Below are positions 27,845-40,060 of a stretch of 64,000 nucleotides of DNA, piece after piece. The DNA lies in the NCBI GenBank assembly GCA_002118135.1, contig BDIU01000146.1:1-64000 (forward strand), written 5' to 3'. The notes beneath the pieces were generated by a model. That model worked only from the letters and a program-made list of their open reading frames with translations. It was not told where the DNA came from and did not search any database. Origin of the DNA: Trebouxia sp. TZW2008 (lineage: Eukaryota > Chlorophyta > Trebouxiophyceae > Trebouxiales > Trebouxiaceae). The first letter of the stretch is position 1; the number at the start of each line of letters is the position of its first letter. The position numbers and the translations under genes are program-made.

Positions 27845-30800
27845 TCAGCTTGATGGCATTACATGCTGCCACTCTGGAGCAAGTGTATCTAAAGCCATTA
27901 GCTGATACATCCAAAACGCCACCGCATCACTCTCACCCCGCCTTTGATGTGCAGTGACAGCAACACGAGCAAACTCTGCAAGGACCTGTATTGTTGCTAC
28001 ATCCCATCGCCATGGCTCTGTCTGCAATAGGCAAGCACAGAAGTTTATGCTTCAAGTTGCTCTCTCCTTTTGTGGGTCTCTTTGCAGTCAATGGGCATAT
28101 CTGGTGGCACAGCAAACAGAGCATCAAGGATGGCAGTCATCAGGACAACTGCAAATGCGTGCCCAAAGTGCACCAAGACTACAACTCACCAACGGCAAAA
28201 GCATCACAAGCTGTAACTGTTGGTGCAAGACACAAAAGCTCCTGGCGTTTGTGCACTCACACAAACAGCAGCAGGGAAAATGCAAGCACAAACAATTGCG
28301 GACAGGCTGTTACTGCAGAAGCAATTTTGACCAAAACATGCTCTGCCTCACCAGCTGCATGTGAGAGTACTGTTTTTGACATTCTGCCAAAGATATGACC
28401 CTGCCCTTCATGGGATCAGCAAACCATGGCTGTTGCTCTTGCACTGCAGCACTGTCAGCATGCCCGCCTGCTTGTGCCGAGGGGATGTGCTGCTGTTGAC
28501 TGATTGAGCCATTCCCTTGCCCTTGCCCTGGCCCCTGACCCTGCCCCTGCCCCTGCCCTTTGCCTGCTTCCTTGGCTTGTTGCTGTTGAGCTGCTAGCTG
28601 AGTTGGCCATTCTGTGCGCACCAGCCAGGCACAGGGCTCAGGAGCAGTAGCAATGGTCTGGGTCGCCTGACGCCGCCTGATGTGCTCTGGCATTGCCACC
28701 TCTGGGTGTGGCGCTGCATTGCATGTGCAGAGTTCATACAGCAGTAATTGATGCCTGCTGACCCTTGCCTCCCATCACATCAGGTATGACGTACATTCAA
28801 TGGTGCTCAGCCCCTGCCATCTGGTAAGATGTGATGTGATAGCAGCGTGCACGTGAACTACTTGCAAGGGCATCAGTAATGCCACCTTTGGGCACAGCGC
28901 TGCATTGCATGCACACAGTGACATAAACTAACAAAACAACAGTCTGAGGCTTGTTGGGCTGTGTCCTCTGCTGCATGAGTTATGACAGCAACAGTAGTAA
29001 GCGTTTGAGCGGTGCATGGAAAGCAAATTACATGCAAATGTTGTTACCCTTTCTGCGTCATGATGCACAGAAAACGCAGAAAGCAATTTGGACCGTGTGA
29101 ACTCATCACTTTCAGGGGCAAGCAAGCAAAGCTTTATGTAAACGTGTGCAGATGCACCATGCTGCTGGCCAACACAGCACACTGTCAACACCATGCAAAG
29201 GGCAATACCATTGGTGATGGGCATCAAACTTGTGGGGATGCCCAGGCATCTGGCCACAGCACCAAAGATGACAGCCAGGCTGAGGCTGATGCCTTTACTG
29301 GTGCGCAGCACATCCAGCACATTCAAGGGCTGTAGCCCGTCATACACCCACTCATAGGGCTCTTGACGAAATCTTTGCTTGTGAAACAGTGTCTGCAACA
29401 ACACAGAATGTGGTATAGATCCCATCGACGTTGTGATGACTGCTGCTGTGAATATCACAGCTCAAACAGCAGGAGGCATGGTCAAATTGCAGGCGACCCT
29501 AAGCACGTCGACATTGCAATTGTAACACATTTGTGTGATGCATGACATTGTGCTTGTGCTTATTGAGCTGAGATGTAACATCTAAAATGCAGTGTGGTTG
29601 CATGAATGTCACATACGACTGCAACAGCTTACTTTGGTGATAATCAGCAGCAGCTGCTGCTGCAGGTCAGGTCGCTGCACCTGTAGATACAACTGTCTGA
29701 TGCATAACATTGTGCTTGTACTTTCTATGCTGAGATGTAACATCTCAAAGGCCGAGTGGTTCCATGATAGTCACATGAAATTGCAATAGCTTATTTTGGT
29801 GATAGCCTGCAGCTGCTGTTGCTGCAGGTCAGGTGGCCGTGCCTGCAGAAACAGTCGTCTGATGCATGACATTGTGCTTGTACTTTCTGTGCTGATATGT
29901 AACATCTGAAAGTGGGAGGGCTGCTATGAATGTCACACAGGACTGCGACAGTTCACTTTGGTGGTAGCCTGCAGCTGTTGCTGCTGCAGATCAGGTGGCC
30001 GTGCCTGTAGAGACAATTGTCTGATACACAACATTGTGCTTTGTACTTACCGGGCTGACATGCAATATCCGAAAGGCAGATGGGTCCCATGAAAGTCACA
30101 CAAAAAAGCAATAGCTTACTTTGGTGATGGTCTGCAGCTGCTGTTGTTGCAGATCAGGTGGCGGTGTCTTCTCCTGATGGGCAGGAAAAACCTCTGCAGG
30201 GGCTGCTTTCTGCACTTCATCAGCCAGGCTCTGCAGTGTGTCTTGAAAGGAGCTCCATTCACTAACAGTCTGCTTGTCAGTGGCCGTCTTGCTAGCGTAC
30301 GCTGCTTGGCAGACTTGGTGTACATCAAGCACAGGAGAGTCCTCAAGTTCTTCCTCTGCAGCAAGAACAAATCTTCAGTACGGACAGGCTGAGCAAATTT
30401 TGCATTTGCGGGCAACCTAGATTGCATGCAGATATGCGTGTTTTGGCAGAAAAGCAGTGTATTCTGCAGGCCGGTTTGATGACACGGCAAAGCTGCATCA
30501 AGTCAAAAGTTTCAGCTGTGTGGGTTAGCACCACAGGCGAGTCATGATGCCTACAGCTGAATAATTGTGATATGCACTGAGGCCACCTGCTGCATGTATG
30601 ACCTGGGTGAGGATGCCTCAGCATCTTGGCAGCTGCAAAGCTTCCCCAGGTGCAGGTGTCAGTAGCATACATGGGGCTGAGTGCAGCTCGTGAATTGCCC
30701 TCCGAGAGCAGCTGATGCCAAATGGCGTATGCGACCTGCACAGGTCCGAGCTGATCAGTTTGTGGTCACAAAACACCTAGGAAGCAGCATCAACAGTGTG

Positions 30801-31145
30801 CCACCTGCCTGCTCTACTGGCCCTGCGTTCTCGAGGACAGATTGCTGAGCCTGCAATTGCTTGATCGCTCGGAAGCCCGCTGCATGCCGAGCACACATTC
30901 GCGCCCTGCCGGATGCAGTGTGTTTGTGGATGGCTTGCATGCATGAGGTACGCAGGTACGCGAGGCCTACCGTCAAAGTCTGGCTGAATCTGCCTAACAC
31001 GAAATCCGTCTCTAAAAATAGATGTTGGCGGACTGCTAAACCTTGCCTCGGTGAATCCCACAACGCCTGTGAGGGGCAAGCGTTTGAGCTCATATTGCTT
31101 TGTGATCTGCAAAAGACTTCTATAGATGATACGACCGAGATTCAT
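27845..31145 (-). CDS. LYR-like N-terminus plus SirB1 transglutaminase-like protein
   Basis: Minus-strand exons close in phase: 30960-31145 (ATG at 31145), 30603-30735, 30120-30355, 29209-29392, 28352-28701, 27845-28021 (TGA): 421 residues, or 469 if three 48-base cassettes at 29957-30004, 29795-29842 and 29633-29680 are all used. Residues 5-17 (RIIYRSLLQITKQ) resemble a LYR helix, as in mitochondrial/Fe-S-related LYR proteins. Later, VLDVLRTSKGISLSLAVIFG and AVARCLGIP match the SirB1-type transglutaminase-like core, continued by AWLVRTEW and WFADPMKGRVISLAECQKQY. That core is shared by bacterial SirB1 and eukaryotic FBXO21; its activity is not established. Between the last two motifs sits a Gln/Gly-rich insertion with a (GQ)n run. 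No F-box was seen. It is divergent from the uroporphyrinogen-III synthase gene, 301 bases apart. Confidence 0.75.
29633..30168 (-). repeat. 162-base tandem array of a 48-base cassette exon
   Basis: Four copies. The parent is the 3' end of exon 30120-30355, encoding PPDLQQQQLQTITK; three further copies at 29957-30004, 29795-29842 and 29633-29680 each have their own acceptor AG and encode 16 residues (ARPPDLQQQQLQATTK and variants). Donor positions step by 163, 162 and 162 bases. Three copies keep a GT donor; the one at 29795 reads AT. Lengths of 48 and phase 0 mean any number can be spliced in without shifting frame. Confidence 0.9.
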
Positions 31146-31446
31146 ACAAGGTCAGAGAACTGCTCCAAACAAACACGGCGACAATAAATCGCGATGTAGC
31201 AGTGCCTGCCGCGAATCCGCAGCGCTTGGCAGTGCGTAGCGTTCACCATGGCGCTGCTGGCAGTCTTCTTCTAAAGAATAGGCCAGATTGCTGTCGGAGA
31301 TCTTGCAGTCAAACCTGTTGAGCCAAGCGCACCATGAGCTTGCGCAACGCGGTGCAATGTGAGATGTAGACTTCTCTGACTGCGATGCATGTGTAGGCAG
31401 TGAGGTCTGTGAAAGAGTGCTTCACACCAACTGCTCGCAACTGCTT
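31146..31446. promoter_or_regulatory. Shared divergent promoter region
   Basis: The start codons of the SirB1-domain gene (31145, -) and the uroporphyrinogen-III synthase gene (31447, +) are separated by 301 bases, which must contain both 5' leaders and core promoters. No TATA-type box or recognised operator is evident. Confidence 0.55.
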
Positions 31447-33432
31447 ATGCCCTTCTCGAGTTGCGTAAGTCGGCCTTGCACCGGTTCTCTGCTGTCATTG
31501 CCATACGCCAACAGCCAGCCACAAGCAGTTCCATGCAAGGTTGCTGTACGCTCAGCTTGCCGCCCTCAAACTGTGAAGCAGCGATCGACACCCTCGTTCA
31601 AGCCAGCAGCTAAGCAAAGGTCCGGGCGATTTGGTGAGCACTCTCGATCTCAACACCATTCGCAGCATCTTACGCCGCTCTTGGTGTGTCTTTCATATGC
31701 TGCATATCGCCCACACGCTGCAGAGCTGTCTGATCAGCACGTGTGCTTCCTTGTGCACACTGCTAGAGCAACACTGGCTGCAGGGGCAAGGGCTTGTTTT
31801 GCAAGTGCCAAGACTGCATTTGCTGCTCAAGTAGTGCTGACAAGAGAAGCTGGCAAGAATGGCAAGCTAGAAAAGGCCCTCAAATCGCAAGGCATCTCTA
31901 GTTTTGAGCTGCCACTAGTGGAAACCAGCCCAGGTCCACAGAGGTGCGGCAATGATAATCCATAAACAAGACAATATCTGTGTGTTTTGTACACGTGGCA
32001 GTCAATACGTGCTGTATGTATGGTGCAGGGCTGAGTTGGCTTCACACCTCAAAAGCAATGACTATGACTGGGTCGTCATCACCTCACCTGAAGCTGCAAA
32101 TGTCTTTTTGCAAGGATGGGCAGAAGCAGACAGGCCACAGGTACTTATTTTTGTTTTGTCATGTCTTGCTCGTTTTGTCATGTCTTGCGTCATGGCATCT
32201 TGTGCCAGTGACTTGGTTGGCCTCTTCATGTTGAGCTGAGCTGACATGCAGGTGCGCATTGCAGTTGTTGGGCAAGGCACTGCCGATGTGATGCAAGCAC
32301 ATCAGGAGACCCGCCTGCAGATAGAACACACACCAACAAAGGTCTGCAGCTTTTGTGATACAGGGGCTGTGACTGCCTTATGCCGTGTGTCAAACAGCAC
32401 AGTTCCCTTTCATTACATTGTAGGCAGTTTTGTGAATTGCCGTGCACCTGGTTCATCTGTCTGCCATGCATGATCTCTCTGATAGTGCAGCCTTGCATCT
32501 GGCTTCTATATTGTGCAGGCAAATGCTGTCAGCCTTTCTGCAGAGCTGCCACATGTGCCTGGGGGTACTGAGCGTGTGCTTTACCCTTCGTCTGCCAAAG
32601 CTGGCTCAGATTTGCAGGTAATCATGGTAATATCAGCAAATTACACGTATTGACAAAGGTGCTAGTGGCTAGGTGTGTGTCCAAGTCCTGTCTTGCCAAG
32701 CTGTCTTGTGCTGAATGCCACAGTAAGGACGTCTGATGTTCAATTGAAGCCTGTGTGCTACTGTCATACAACTTCGAAATCAATGGATCATCTGAGCCTC
32801 AGCTGCCATTTGCAAAGAAACTGAAACTAGACCTTACTCGTGCTGTTCATTTGCAGACTGGACTGACACAACGTGGCTTTGATGTGGTCAGACTGAACAC
32901 CTATGACACACAGCCTGTGTCACACATCAGTGATGCTCAGCTTATGCAAGCATGCCAAGCTGATGTGGTTTCGTTTGCGTCGCCATCAGCCATCAAGTAT
33001 GACCTTGATCATATTGCATACTGCTGCCAAATCCACATGTGTTGCATGTGAGCTGTATTGTTCATTGGGTGTTGTAAGACAATCAGGTTGCAGTGCAGCC
33101 CAAGACTGCTTTGTTTGCTTCTGCAAAGGCAAAAGGATGCATGAGTGTTCTTGACATGCGTCATGTCATGCAAAGCTTACAGTATAACATGAGGCAGGTG
33201 TCTTGCATCTTGCTCAGTTTGAACCTGCAGGGCATGGCGTAAGCTCATAAACGACCAAGACGTAGGTGACAGCGTAATAGCTTGTATTGGCAGTACAACA
33301 GCTATTGCTGCAGAGAAGCAGGGATTCAGTCATGTGTACTTCCCAGAGCAGCCTGGCATAGGAGGCTTTGTGACAGCCATCAAGGATGCCCTTGCGTTTG
33401 CCAGTAAGCGTCAAGCAATACAAGCAGCATGA
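31447..33432 (+). CDS. UROS: Uroporphyrinogen-III synthase, plastid-targeted
   Basis: Seven exons close in phase to 312 residues: 31447-31633, 31835-31943, 32029-32140, 32252-32341, 32519-32617, 32857-32996, 33231-33432 (TGA). The enzyme cyclises hydroxymethylbilane to uroporphyrinogen III, the last common asymmetric step to haem, chlorophyll and sirohaem. The first about 60 residues are Ser/Arg/Pro-rich without acidic residues, a typical plastid transit peptide. Then come VLTREAGKNGKLEKAL, FELPLVETSP, YDWVVITSPEAANVF, VRIAVVGQGTAD, LYPSSAKAGSDL, RLNTYDTQPV, VVSFASPSAI and a C-terminal IACIGSTTAIAAEKQG, all in HEM4-family order. HEM4 sequences are poorly conserved, so the order of motifs and length matter more than identity. 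The ATG at 31447 was chosen because it begins the transit peptide; the only earlier in-frame option nearby is not an ATG. Confidence 0.93.
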
Positions 33433-34167
33433 GATCAAGAATTTTGATGTCCAGCTTGCTGGTGGTGCAATACCCTGAAAAGTCCTGGAGACAACAAAAC
33501 AGACCGCTCTCAAGCCTGATAGCAAGCAGCACAGCATACAACTATACACAACCTCAGGTTCACACAGCATCCAGGCTCACAGCTGTGTGATCGTTTCTGA
33601 GCAAGCCAGATAGCTCCTGATGATTATACATTGCCCAGATTTTCAGCAATGCTGCTGCTATGGACAGACTCTGCTGCTGTGGAAGCCTTTGTCAGCAACG
33701 ATTCTGCGAATTTCTGCTGGTAGTCATCTGATTCAGCTCTGTGATTTGACTTGTAAATGGCATGCAAAGTGACGCAGATGTTACACGTAGTGCAGACATG
33801 ACATGTGATCAACAACGTTGCATCTTCCTATACCCTTTGCTGCCATCTGCTTGCATTGCTCAGAAGTTCTCGAGAGGCAAAATGTGTTCATGGACTGGTA
33901 GACACACATGCCACCAGTGCCTGAAGTAAAAGTCCGTACGCTGCCCCTCGCGTGACACGTCCTCCGTGCAACCTACGGAGGGCCCGCGCCACCTGGCATG
34001 TCACTTCCTATGCAAGGCGATTGTTACTGAAAATTGATGCGCTCCCTACCTGCGCTCGCTGCTTAGCTCAAGCTCGTGCCAATAAAGCTAGAGCAGCAAG
34101 CGTCTGAAAGCAGGTTAAAAGCCGCCCCTGACGCACTTGTTTGTGGCGACTGGCGGTCTCCATCACG
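33433..34167. other. Intergenic; downstream of UROS, upstream of BFR1-like gene
   Basis: No convincing frame. The 200 bases before 34168 are GC-richer and contain short inverted CCTACGGAGGG-type elements, consistent with a promoter and leader of the next gene, but no specific site is recognised. A TGTAA lies at about 33750. Confidence 0.5.
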
Positions 34168-37100
34168 ATGGCTGGTACAACCGAAGAACCCATTCAAGAG
34201 CCGGTCGCACCCAGCGAGCCAGTCAAGTCAGCTCCGCGCCCGAGAGTGAAGATGCTGCCCAAACCCGATGACAGCGAGGTCAAGGCGCAGACTTCCAAAC
34301 TGAACGATGAGATACAGGCACAGAAGAAGCGCATCGACGAGATTCGCGACATAATCAACAACAAGCAGAACGGGCGGCAAGGCCAATCAGGCGAGCAGCA
34401 GGGCTTGAAGAACAGGCTAGTGGAGCTCAAGACCCAGTTTCAGGGGGAACTGGTAAGTCTCTCACCACCGACTGTCAGCTTGAACGAACCAGTGCATACC
34501 GGCCTTTAGTCCGTATTGCTTGCATTTTATAGCTGCGGCGTATCGGGTCAGATCGCTACTACCTAGTCCTGCATGGTCCATGCACTGACTTGACCGTGTG
34601 CCTGTCCTGCAGAACATGAAGCAGCAAATACGAGCTGAACTAGAAAACGCCACTCGAGCTAGGAACTCCTTGAGGGCTCAGCTGCGGGAGATGAAGGGCA
34701 AACTGGAGTACATGACAGTGGAGAAGATTGACGAGCAGCTGCGCCGCTTGGATCACAGAATGGCCCACAGCAGTCAGTCCCTGCAAGAGGAGAAGAAGAC
34801 TCTTGATGACATGAAGCGCCTCAAAGCCTCACGCAGCACAGTTCAGCAGTACAATGACCGCTTTGAGAAGCTGAGCTCAGATGACGAGGGCTGCAGCGCC
34901 ATTCTGCAGCGGCTACAGCAATCAGATGCTCAGCTGAACAACATCAAACTTGAAGAGGAGAAGCTGAGAGGCCAGCTAGCAGACATGCGCAACAAGGAGG
35001 CAGAGCAGAGGAGTGACATCCCAGGACTGATTCAGGAGCGCGACGACTGCCGAGATGTGATCAATGAGCTGTATGCTAAGATCAAGGCTATCAGGGCTGA
35101 CTTCAATGAGAAGAAGGATGAGTACTTTGCCCGCCAGCGCGAGTTTAGGCAACAGCAGCAGGAAGAGCAGGCTGAAAGGTATGTGCATCACCTTGTGTAT
35201 GGATGTCGCGTCCACATATTGCAAATTCTTGTTCAATTCATATATTTATGCCAATCGCAGCATTACCTGACATCTGTGCTGCTGCTGGTCTGTCATCGGC
35301 CCTACAATTGCAGATCTAGGATATAGATTGCAGCTGCTGCTTGTGATGACAGCATGTCATGTGACATGCATCAAGCGCTGCATGTCTTGTGTATTGTCTT
35401 TTCAGTTCTGCCAGCTGTAAGACTGCCGCCGTATCCTTGCAAGCTGTTGCATGGCTGATGTCTTGGCTGCCTTTCCAGCGCCTTGGCTGTGCTTTGGCCA
35501 TACGTTGTGAATGTCATGCACAAAGAGCATTCATACATTGTGAGTAATGCGCAGGCGTGCGAAGCAACAGCAGGAGTGGGAGGAGAGGCAAGCAGAGCGA
35601 AAGGCACGCCAGGCTGAAATGGCAGGCGAGCCCTTCGACAAGGAGGTAAGCCCGCAACTGAGCTGCATCCATGCAAGCTGCATGACCTGCTGTTGATGCT
35701 CAACTGCTCAGCTCAGTTGTAAAATGGAGCCTTATGATTGCTGCTTTTGCATCTGCAAAATGCTGTGCTTGCACCAAGTACTCTGAGAAGGGTGTACCTT
35801 GCTGCCTTCTTGCTCTTTGCGGTTTGCATCAGCATGACTGGCTGCAGTGCCTTGCACAACTGGTTGTTCATGTCACCTCACAACTTCAATGGGCATCACT
35901 TTGTAGCACTGGTGTAATGCAAGATGCACACGCTGCAACGCCTTGCTTGACTGGAGGCTCATGTCACAGTCTTGACTTACAACATAGATTGCTTTGTGGC
36001 GTTGCTGGGTTGTGCAGTTCATTGCCTCTTGGACCAGCCCAGCTTGTCCAAAAGATGCTTCGCAGCGGATGCCATGAGAGCACAAAATGTATCAAACATG
36101 TTGAATGATTTAAACTTGTCTTGCAGGTGACCCTGTGTGAGCAGTTGACCAGCTATCTGACCAGGTTCAAGCCCACTGCCCAGAACGCAGCAGCAGCCAC
36201 CACAGCTGCTACAGTGGAGATGCCCGGCATGCAGGTCTTCAAGAAGAAAGGTGCCATTCTTGCTCGATCTGTATCACATTTGTTGTCATGCCCCTCACTC
36301 AATGTGCGTCACCTCGGTTGTCATGCTTGTTTCGCAGTCTACACCAAACCTGTTTTGATGCTTGTCACTCTGTTGTGTTGCACTTTATCCTGTGTTGCTG
36401 TTAGCTCTGGGCCATGCACATGACCCAGCTCTGCGTCATAAACATCTTGATTGTCAGCAAGCTGTGAGATCTTTGACTGCTGTGCATGCACACCAGCTGT
36501 CTTGCAAAATTTTGCTGTGCCAGGATGTGTGTGTAGCACTGTTTGCTATGCTTGAGTCAGCATGATTGCATGTGTACGTTTTCAACCAAATTGACCATAA
36601 GTTGTTGCACACTGCATTGCTGGCAGTCAGGTCTTGCAGATACGCGACTGGATATGTTACATATCCCACAACAGGCATACTAGCTAACAGGCAGCTGTTT
36701 CAGGTTTTGTGCGCATCAACCCAATTTGATTTCAGGCAACATGCCATCAATGAAAATCTGCTGTTGCTGCAGAAGTGGAGAATGCATATGCTGGTCTAGA
36801 GAAGAAGAGCAAGGGCAAGAAGGGCAAGGGCAAGGGGCAGGCTGGGGTTGAGAGGGGTACAGAGGGGCCTCAGCAGGAGGACAAGAAGCTGATGCACTCC
36901 CTGGATATGCTGGGTGCTTTTGCCACCCTCAAGGTACAGATCAATTTCTGTTTGAAAATATCATTTCTTCTTGGGAAACTTTGTTTCACACTTGGGAAGA
37001 CTTGTTTTCTCTCAGAAAAATCTGCTTCTCAGGAGCATATTGCAGCTGACACAGTCCCTGGACATGCTGGGAGCCTTGGCAACACTCCAGGTACAAATCA

Positions 37101-40060
37101 CATTTTGAGAATTCCGTTTCTTTGTGGTAAATTCTGCTTTTCAAATGCATATTGAAGCTGGCGCACTCCCGTGATATGCTGCGCGCCTTTCCAAGCCTGA
37201 AAGTACAGATCTAATTCTTTCTGGGCAAGTCTGAATTCAGTGCTACTGCATCCGCATGAATTCAGGCGCAATTGAGAATTCCAAATGTAGCTCTGATGTC
37301 AGGTCTGCAGCTGCTGACCTGGGATTAGTGGGACATCTGGGCTTGTCAGTTGTGCTTCAATGCACGAGCATACCGTAGCTGTGGAGGGCAAAAGTTTGCA
37401 GCAATCATCTGCTAGCAAGAGTCCTTCTCGTATCACAGCCACGCCAGCTTGCAAGATGATCCTTTGGCAAATTGACTGTTTGTCCCTGCCTGTCTCTCAG
37501 CGCCTTGCCTCTCAGCGTCTGTCTCACAAGTTCAGTTGTGTTGCTGGTACTTGCCTGGGTATGCTGAACTTTGTGCGCTGATCTGCTGTCAATTGAGGTG
37601 CTTCCAAACACAAGCATGAAAGAGGAGATTCTGTCAGCTGTTTGTTGGCGCAAGGAAGCGCCAGTCCCTGGTTGCGAGTGCGTGCTGCAGCTTGCCTGCG
37701 GACTTTTTTGACTGTCCCTTGTGTGGCCTGTACATTGTCAAAGCTTATTGGCTGACTGTTTCCACATTGAGGTGCCTTTGTCAATCAGCAAGGTAGGGAA
37801 AGTCCTGTCAGCCCACCCAGGGCTCCAATACAATCCAAGCTGAGGTATCCATACTTATTTTGCTTGCTGACTGTGCGCAGGTTGAGGTGCCGTTGACTAC
37901 CAGCAAGGTTGAGGAGACTTTGACAGCAATCCAGGAGCGTAAGGAGTACTACCTCAAGAAACGCCAGTCTGTGAAGGAAGGCACCTACGATGCAGAGACT
38001 GACCCTGAGGCCAAGTCCAAGAAGGCCACAGCCAATGGCAATGGCGCTGTTGGCACCAGCAATGGGGCAGCTGCCAATGGCGATCTTGCTGAAGATTTTG
38101 AGCATGTGAGTAGAGGGTTGTCAGCAGAGTGCTCAAAGTATCATGCTATCAGAGTATCAAAGTTGTGGTCCGTTTGTTGCATTCACCATGTTGGCAGCAG
38201 CAATGGAGCAGCTGCCATTGGAGACCTTGCTGAAGACTTTGAGCACGCGTATCTGCATTGTTGTTGGAGGGTGTTCATCGTGTCATGTACAGCATGCTGT
38301 CGTCATTATACCGTGGTACGGTCTGATGCGTTCATGCTGTTCAGGCAGCACTGACAGCTCTGGACAAGATGTTGTGCTTGATGTTTGTTTGAGTGTGTGA
38401 TTGACTGATTACGCTTATGCAACCACAGTACTCAATGCAATATGCTTGAGCGTGATCTTACCCTGGGCAAGTGATTGCCGAGCTTGGTTAGCTAGCAGAT
38501 TACACATGCAATGTTGAGCAGACACTATTGCCTCAAATCAACATGTGTCGGCTTTCTTGTGGCTGGTCAAAGCTCTACTTGCGTTCTATAGATGGCTGAT
38601 ACAGGAAAATCCCATCTCATAGATGAGCTGGCATACGCAGGTGAACAGAGAGGAGGTGAGCGGCCCAGAGGCTGAAGCAGCCATTGCCCGCATCACTCAG
38701 CAACCCCCCAACCCCTCAGTGGGGTCAAGCTCAGACCCCCAGGCCAGCAAGCCCACCACCTCAGCACTGGCGGAGCATGACGCTGCCTTCCCTGCCATTG
38801 GCGCCATGAACGGCATTGCAGGTACAGGCATTGCTTGATGGAAGCACATGCAATATGGGGGACACTTGCCCTGTAAGGCCAATGCAATTCGGAATTGTTC
38901 CTGCCTTCCCTGCCATTGGTGCCATAAGTGGCATTGCAGGTATAGCAAAGGCTTGATCTCAGGGCGCTTGACATCTGTGTTGTAACAAAATCATTTGCTG
39001 CATCCTGACTGCTGTAATTTGTTCCAGCAACCATTGGAGGCAAAAACAATCGTGGGGACAGAGACTGTTGCCCTATCAAGCAAAAACTTTGGCAGCCCAC
39101 ATGTCCTCTAAATTGAGCACGCTTGCCTGATCTCCATTGAATACTTGATGAATTTGAAGCTTAAAGCCTAAGAAGGCCGGTGACATTTCCTGCTTTAGCG
39201 CAAGCCTCAATGCTACAAGCCTGAGGCATGCTGCACAAAACGTGCCAGCTGGAATTGTCTTGCCACAAATACACCTTGCAACCGCTGAAAACCCTTGACA
39301 TATTGCAATGCCATTGTTGCAAGTCCTGGCAAGAGCACACCTGCAGTAAGCGGCAGTGCAAGTGTGAATACACCTTGCAGTTGACTCACACAGCATTCAC
39401 ATATCACATTGTCATTGTGGCAGGTCCTGGCAAGAGCACACCTGCAGTAAATGGCAGTGCAAGTGTGGTGGCCACCATTGGGGATGAGTCAACTGGGCCA
39501 GGTGCCTTGGATGCTGCACTTGAGACTGCGCCCAGCTCAGTGTCTGTCTGTCTGACAGTGGGTGACGAAGGCGAAGATGTCCTTGTAGCCCTCACACTGG
39601 ACGCAGTTGAGAAGTGAGTCATGCCTTTGTATGCTTGATGCTATGACCTATTGATGTGAAGCCGCGTCAGTGACAACTAGCTGCTGTCGAGCCTTCCCAT
39701 GTCTGGCATTTTGAATCTTGCTGTCAATGAAATCAGTCATGCTGCCTGTGCACATCTATTTGCAGCAATGTGAAAAGGTTGCAAGCTCTTGCACATGTAC
39801 ATGTGTCGACATTGACTGTGCACTCTGTCATGTTGCATGGCATCATTGCACTGTGTGTACAAGTTGCCAAACAGTTCAGCTCATGCACATTCTGTGTTGT
39901 CACTGTTTCAATGTACAGCTGCTACATGTAGATACTGACAAGGGCTTTGCATATTTGCAGTGGATCACCTGACGGGCGCGGCAGCATCTCTGCAACTCCA
40001 GTCTCAGCAGCCACTCCAATCGCCACACCCCCCAAGATTTCATACAGAGGCATTTTGTGA
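34168..40060 (+). CDS. BFR1-like coiled-coil protein
   Basis: Nine exons close in phase to 640 residues: 34168-34452, 34613-35178, 35555-35645, 36127-36250, 36773-36933, 37881-38105, 38641-38821, 39424-39613, 39961-40060 (TGA). Yeast Bfr1 and its plant relatives are ribosome/mRNA-associated coiled-coil proteins. Seen: residues about 35-330 are an almost continuous charged coiled coil (KLNDEIQAQKKRIDEIRDII, LREMKGKLEYMTVEKIDEQL, RFEKLSSDDE); then GEPFDKEVTLCEQLTSYL, the family's short conserved box after the coil; then a Lys/Gly-rich segment, a second helical piece with ERKEYYLKKRQSVKEG, and a Ser/Thr/Pro-rich tail not seen in yeast Bfr1. Start: the ATG at 34168 opens the first helical exon. 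Introns contain several decayed copies of adjacent exon ends. Cytoplasmic; assignment rests on layout and a few motifs. Confidence 0.75.
36880..37210 (+). repeat. Three copies of an exon end (BFR1-like gene)
   Basis: The end of exon 36773-36933 (SLDMLGAFATLK then GTACAG) recurs at about 37050-37092 (SLDMLGALATLQ-like, then GTACAA) and 37155-37203 (CGTGATATGCTGCGCGCC, then GTACAG). All three keep the donor and some intron. Periods are about 158 and 112 bases. The later two have no usable acceptor nearby in frame. Confidence 0.8.
38055..39470 (+). repeat. Paired exon-edge copies in BFR1-like introns
   Basis: Three separate two-copy cases: SNGAAANGDLAEDFEH (exon end at 38105) and a near copy at about 38195-38246; AFPAIGAMNGIAG (exon end at 38821) and a copy at about 38904-38945; and the exon start GTCCTGGCAAGAGCACACC at 39424 with an upstream copy at about 39326-39362. 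Each copy includes the local splice signal. Confidence 0.75.

Noticed and set aside
28928..29205. Continuation of the SirB1 exon frame below 29209
   Set aside because: A GT donor at 29208 and phase agreement with 28701 place the rest in an intron; no motif is present there.
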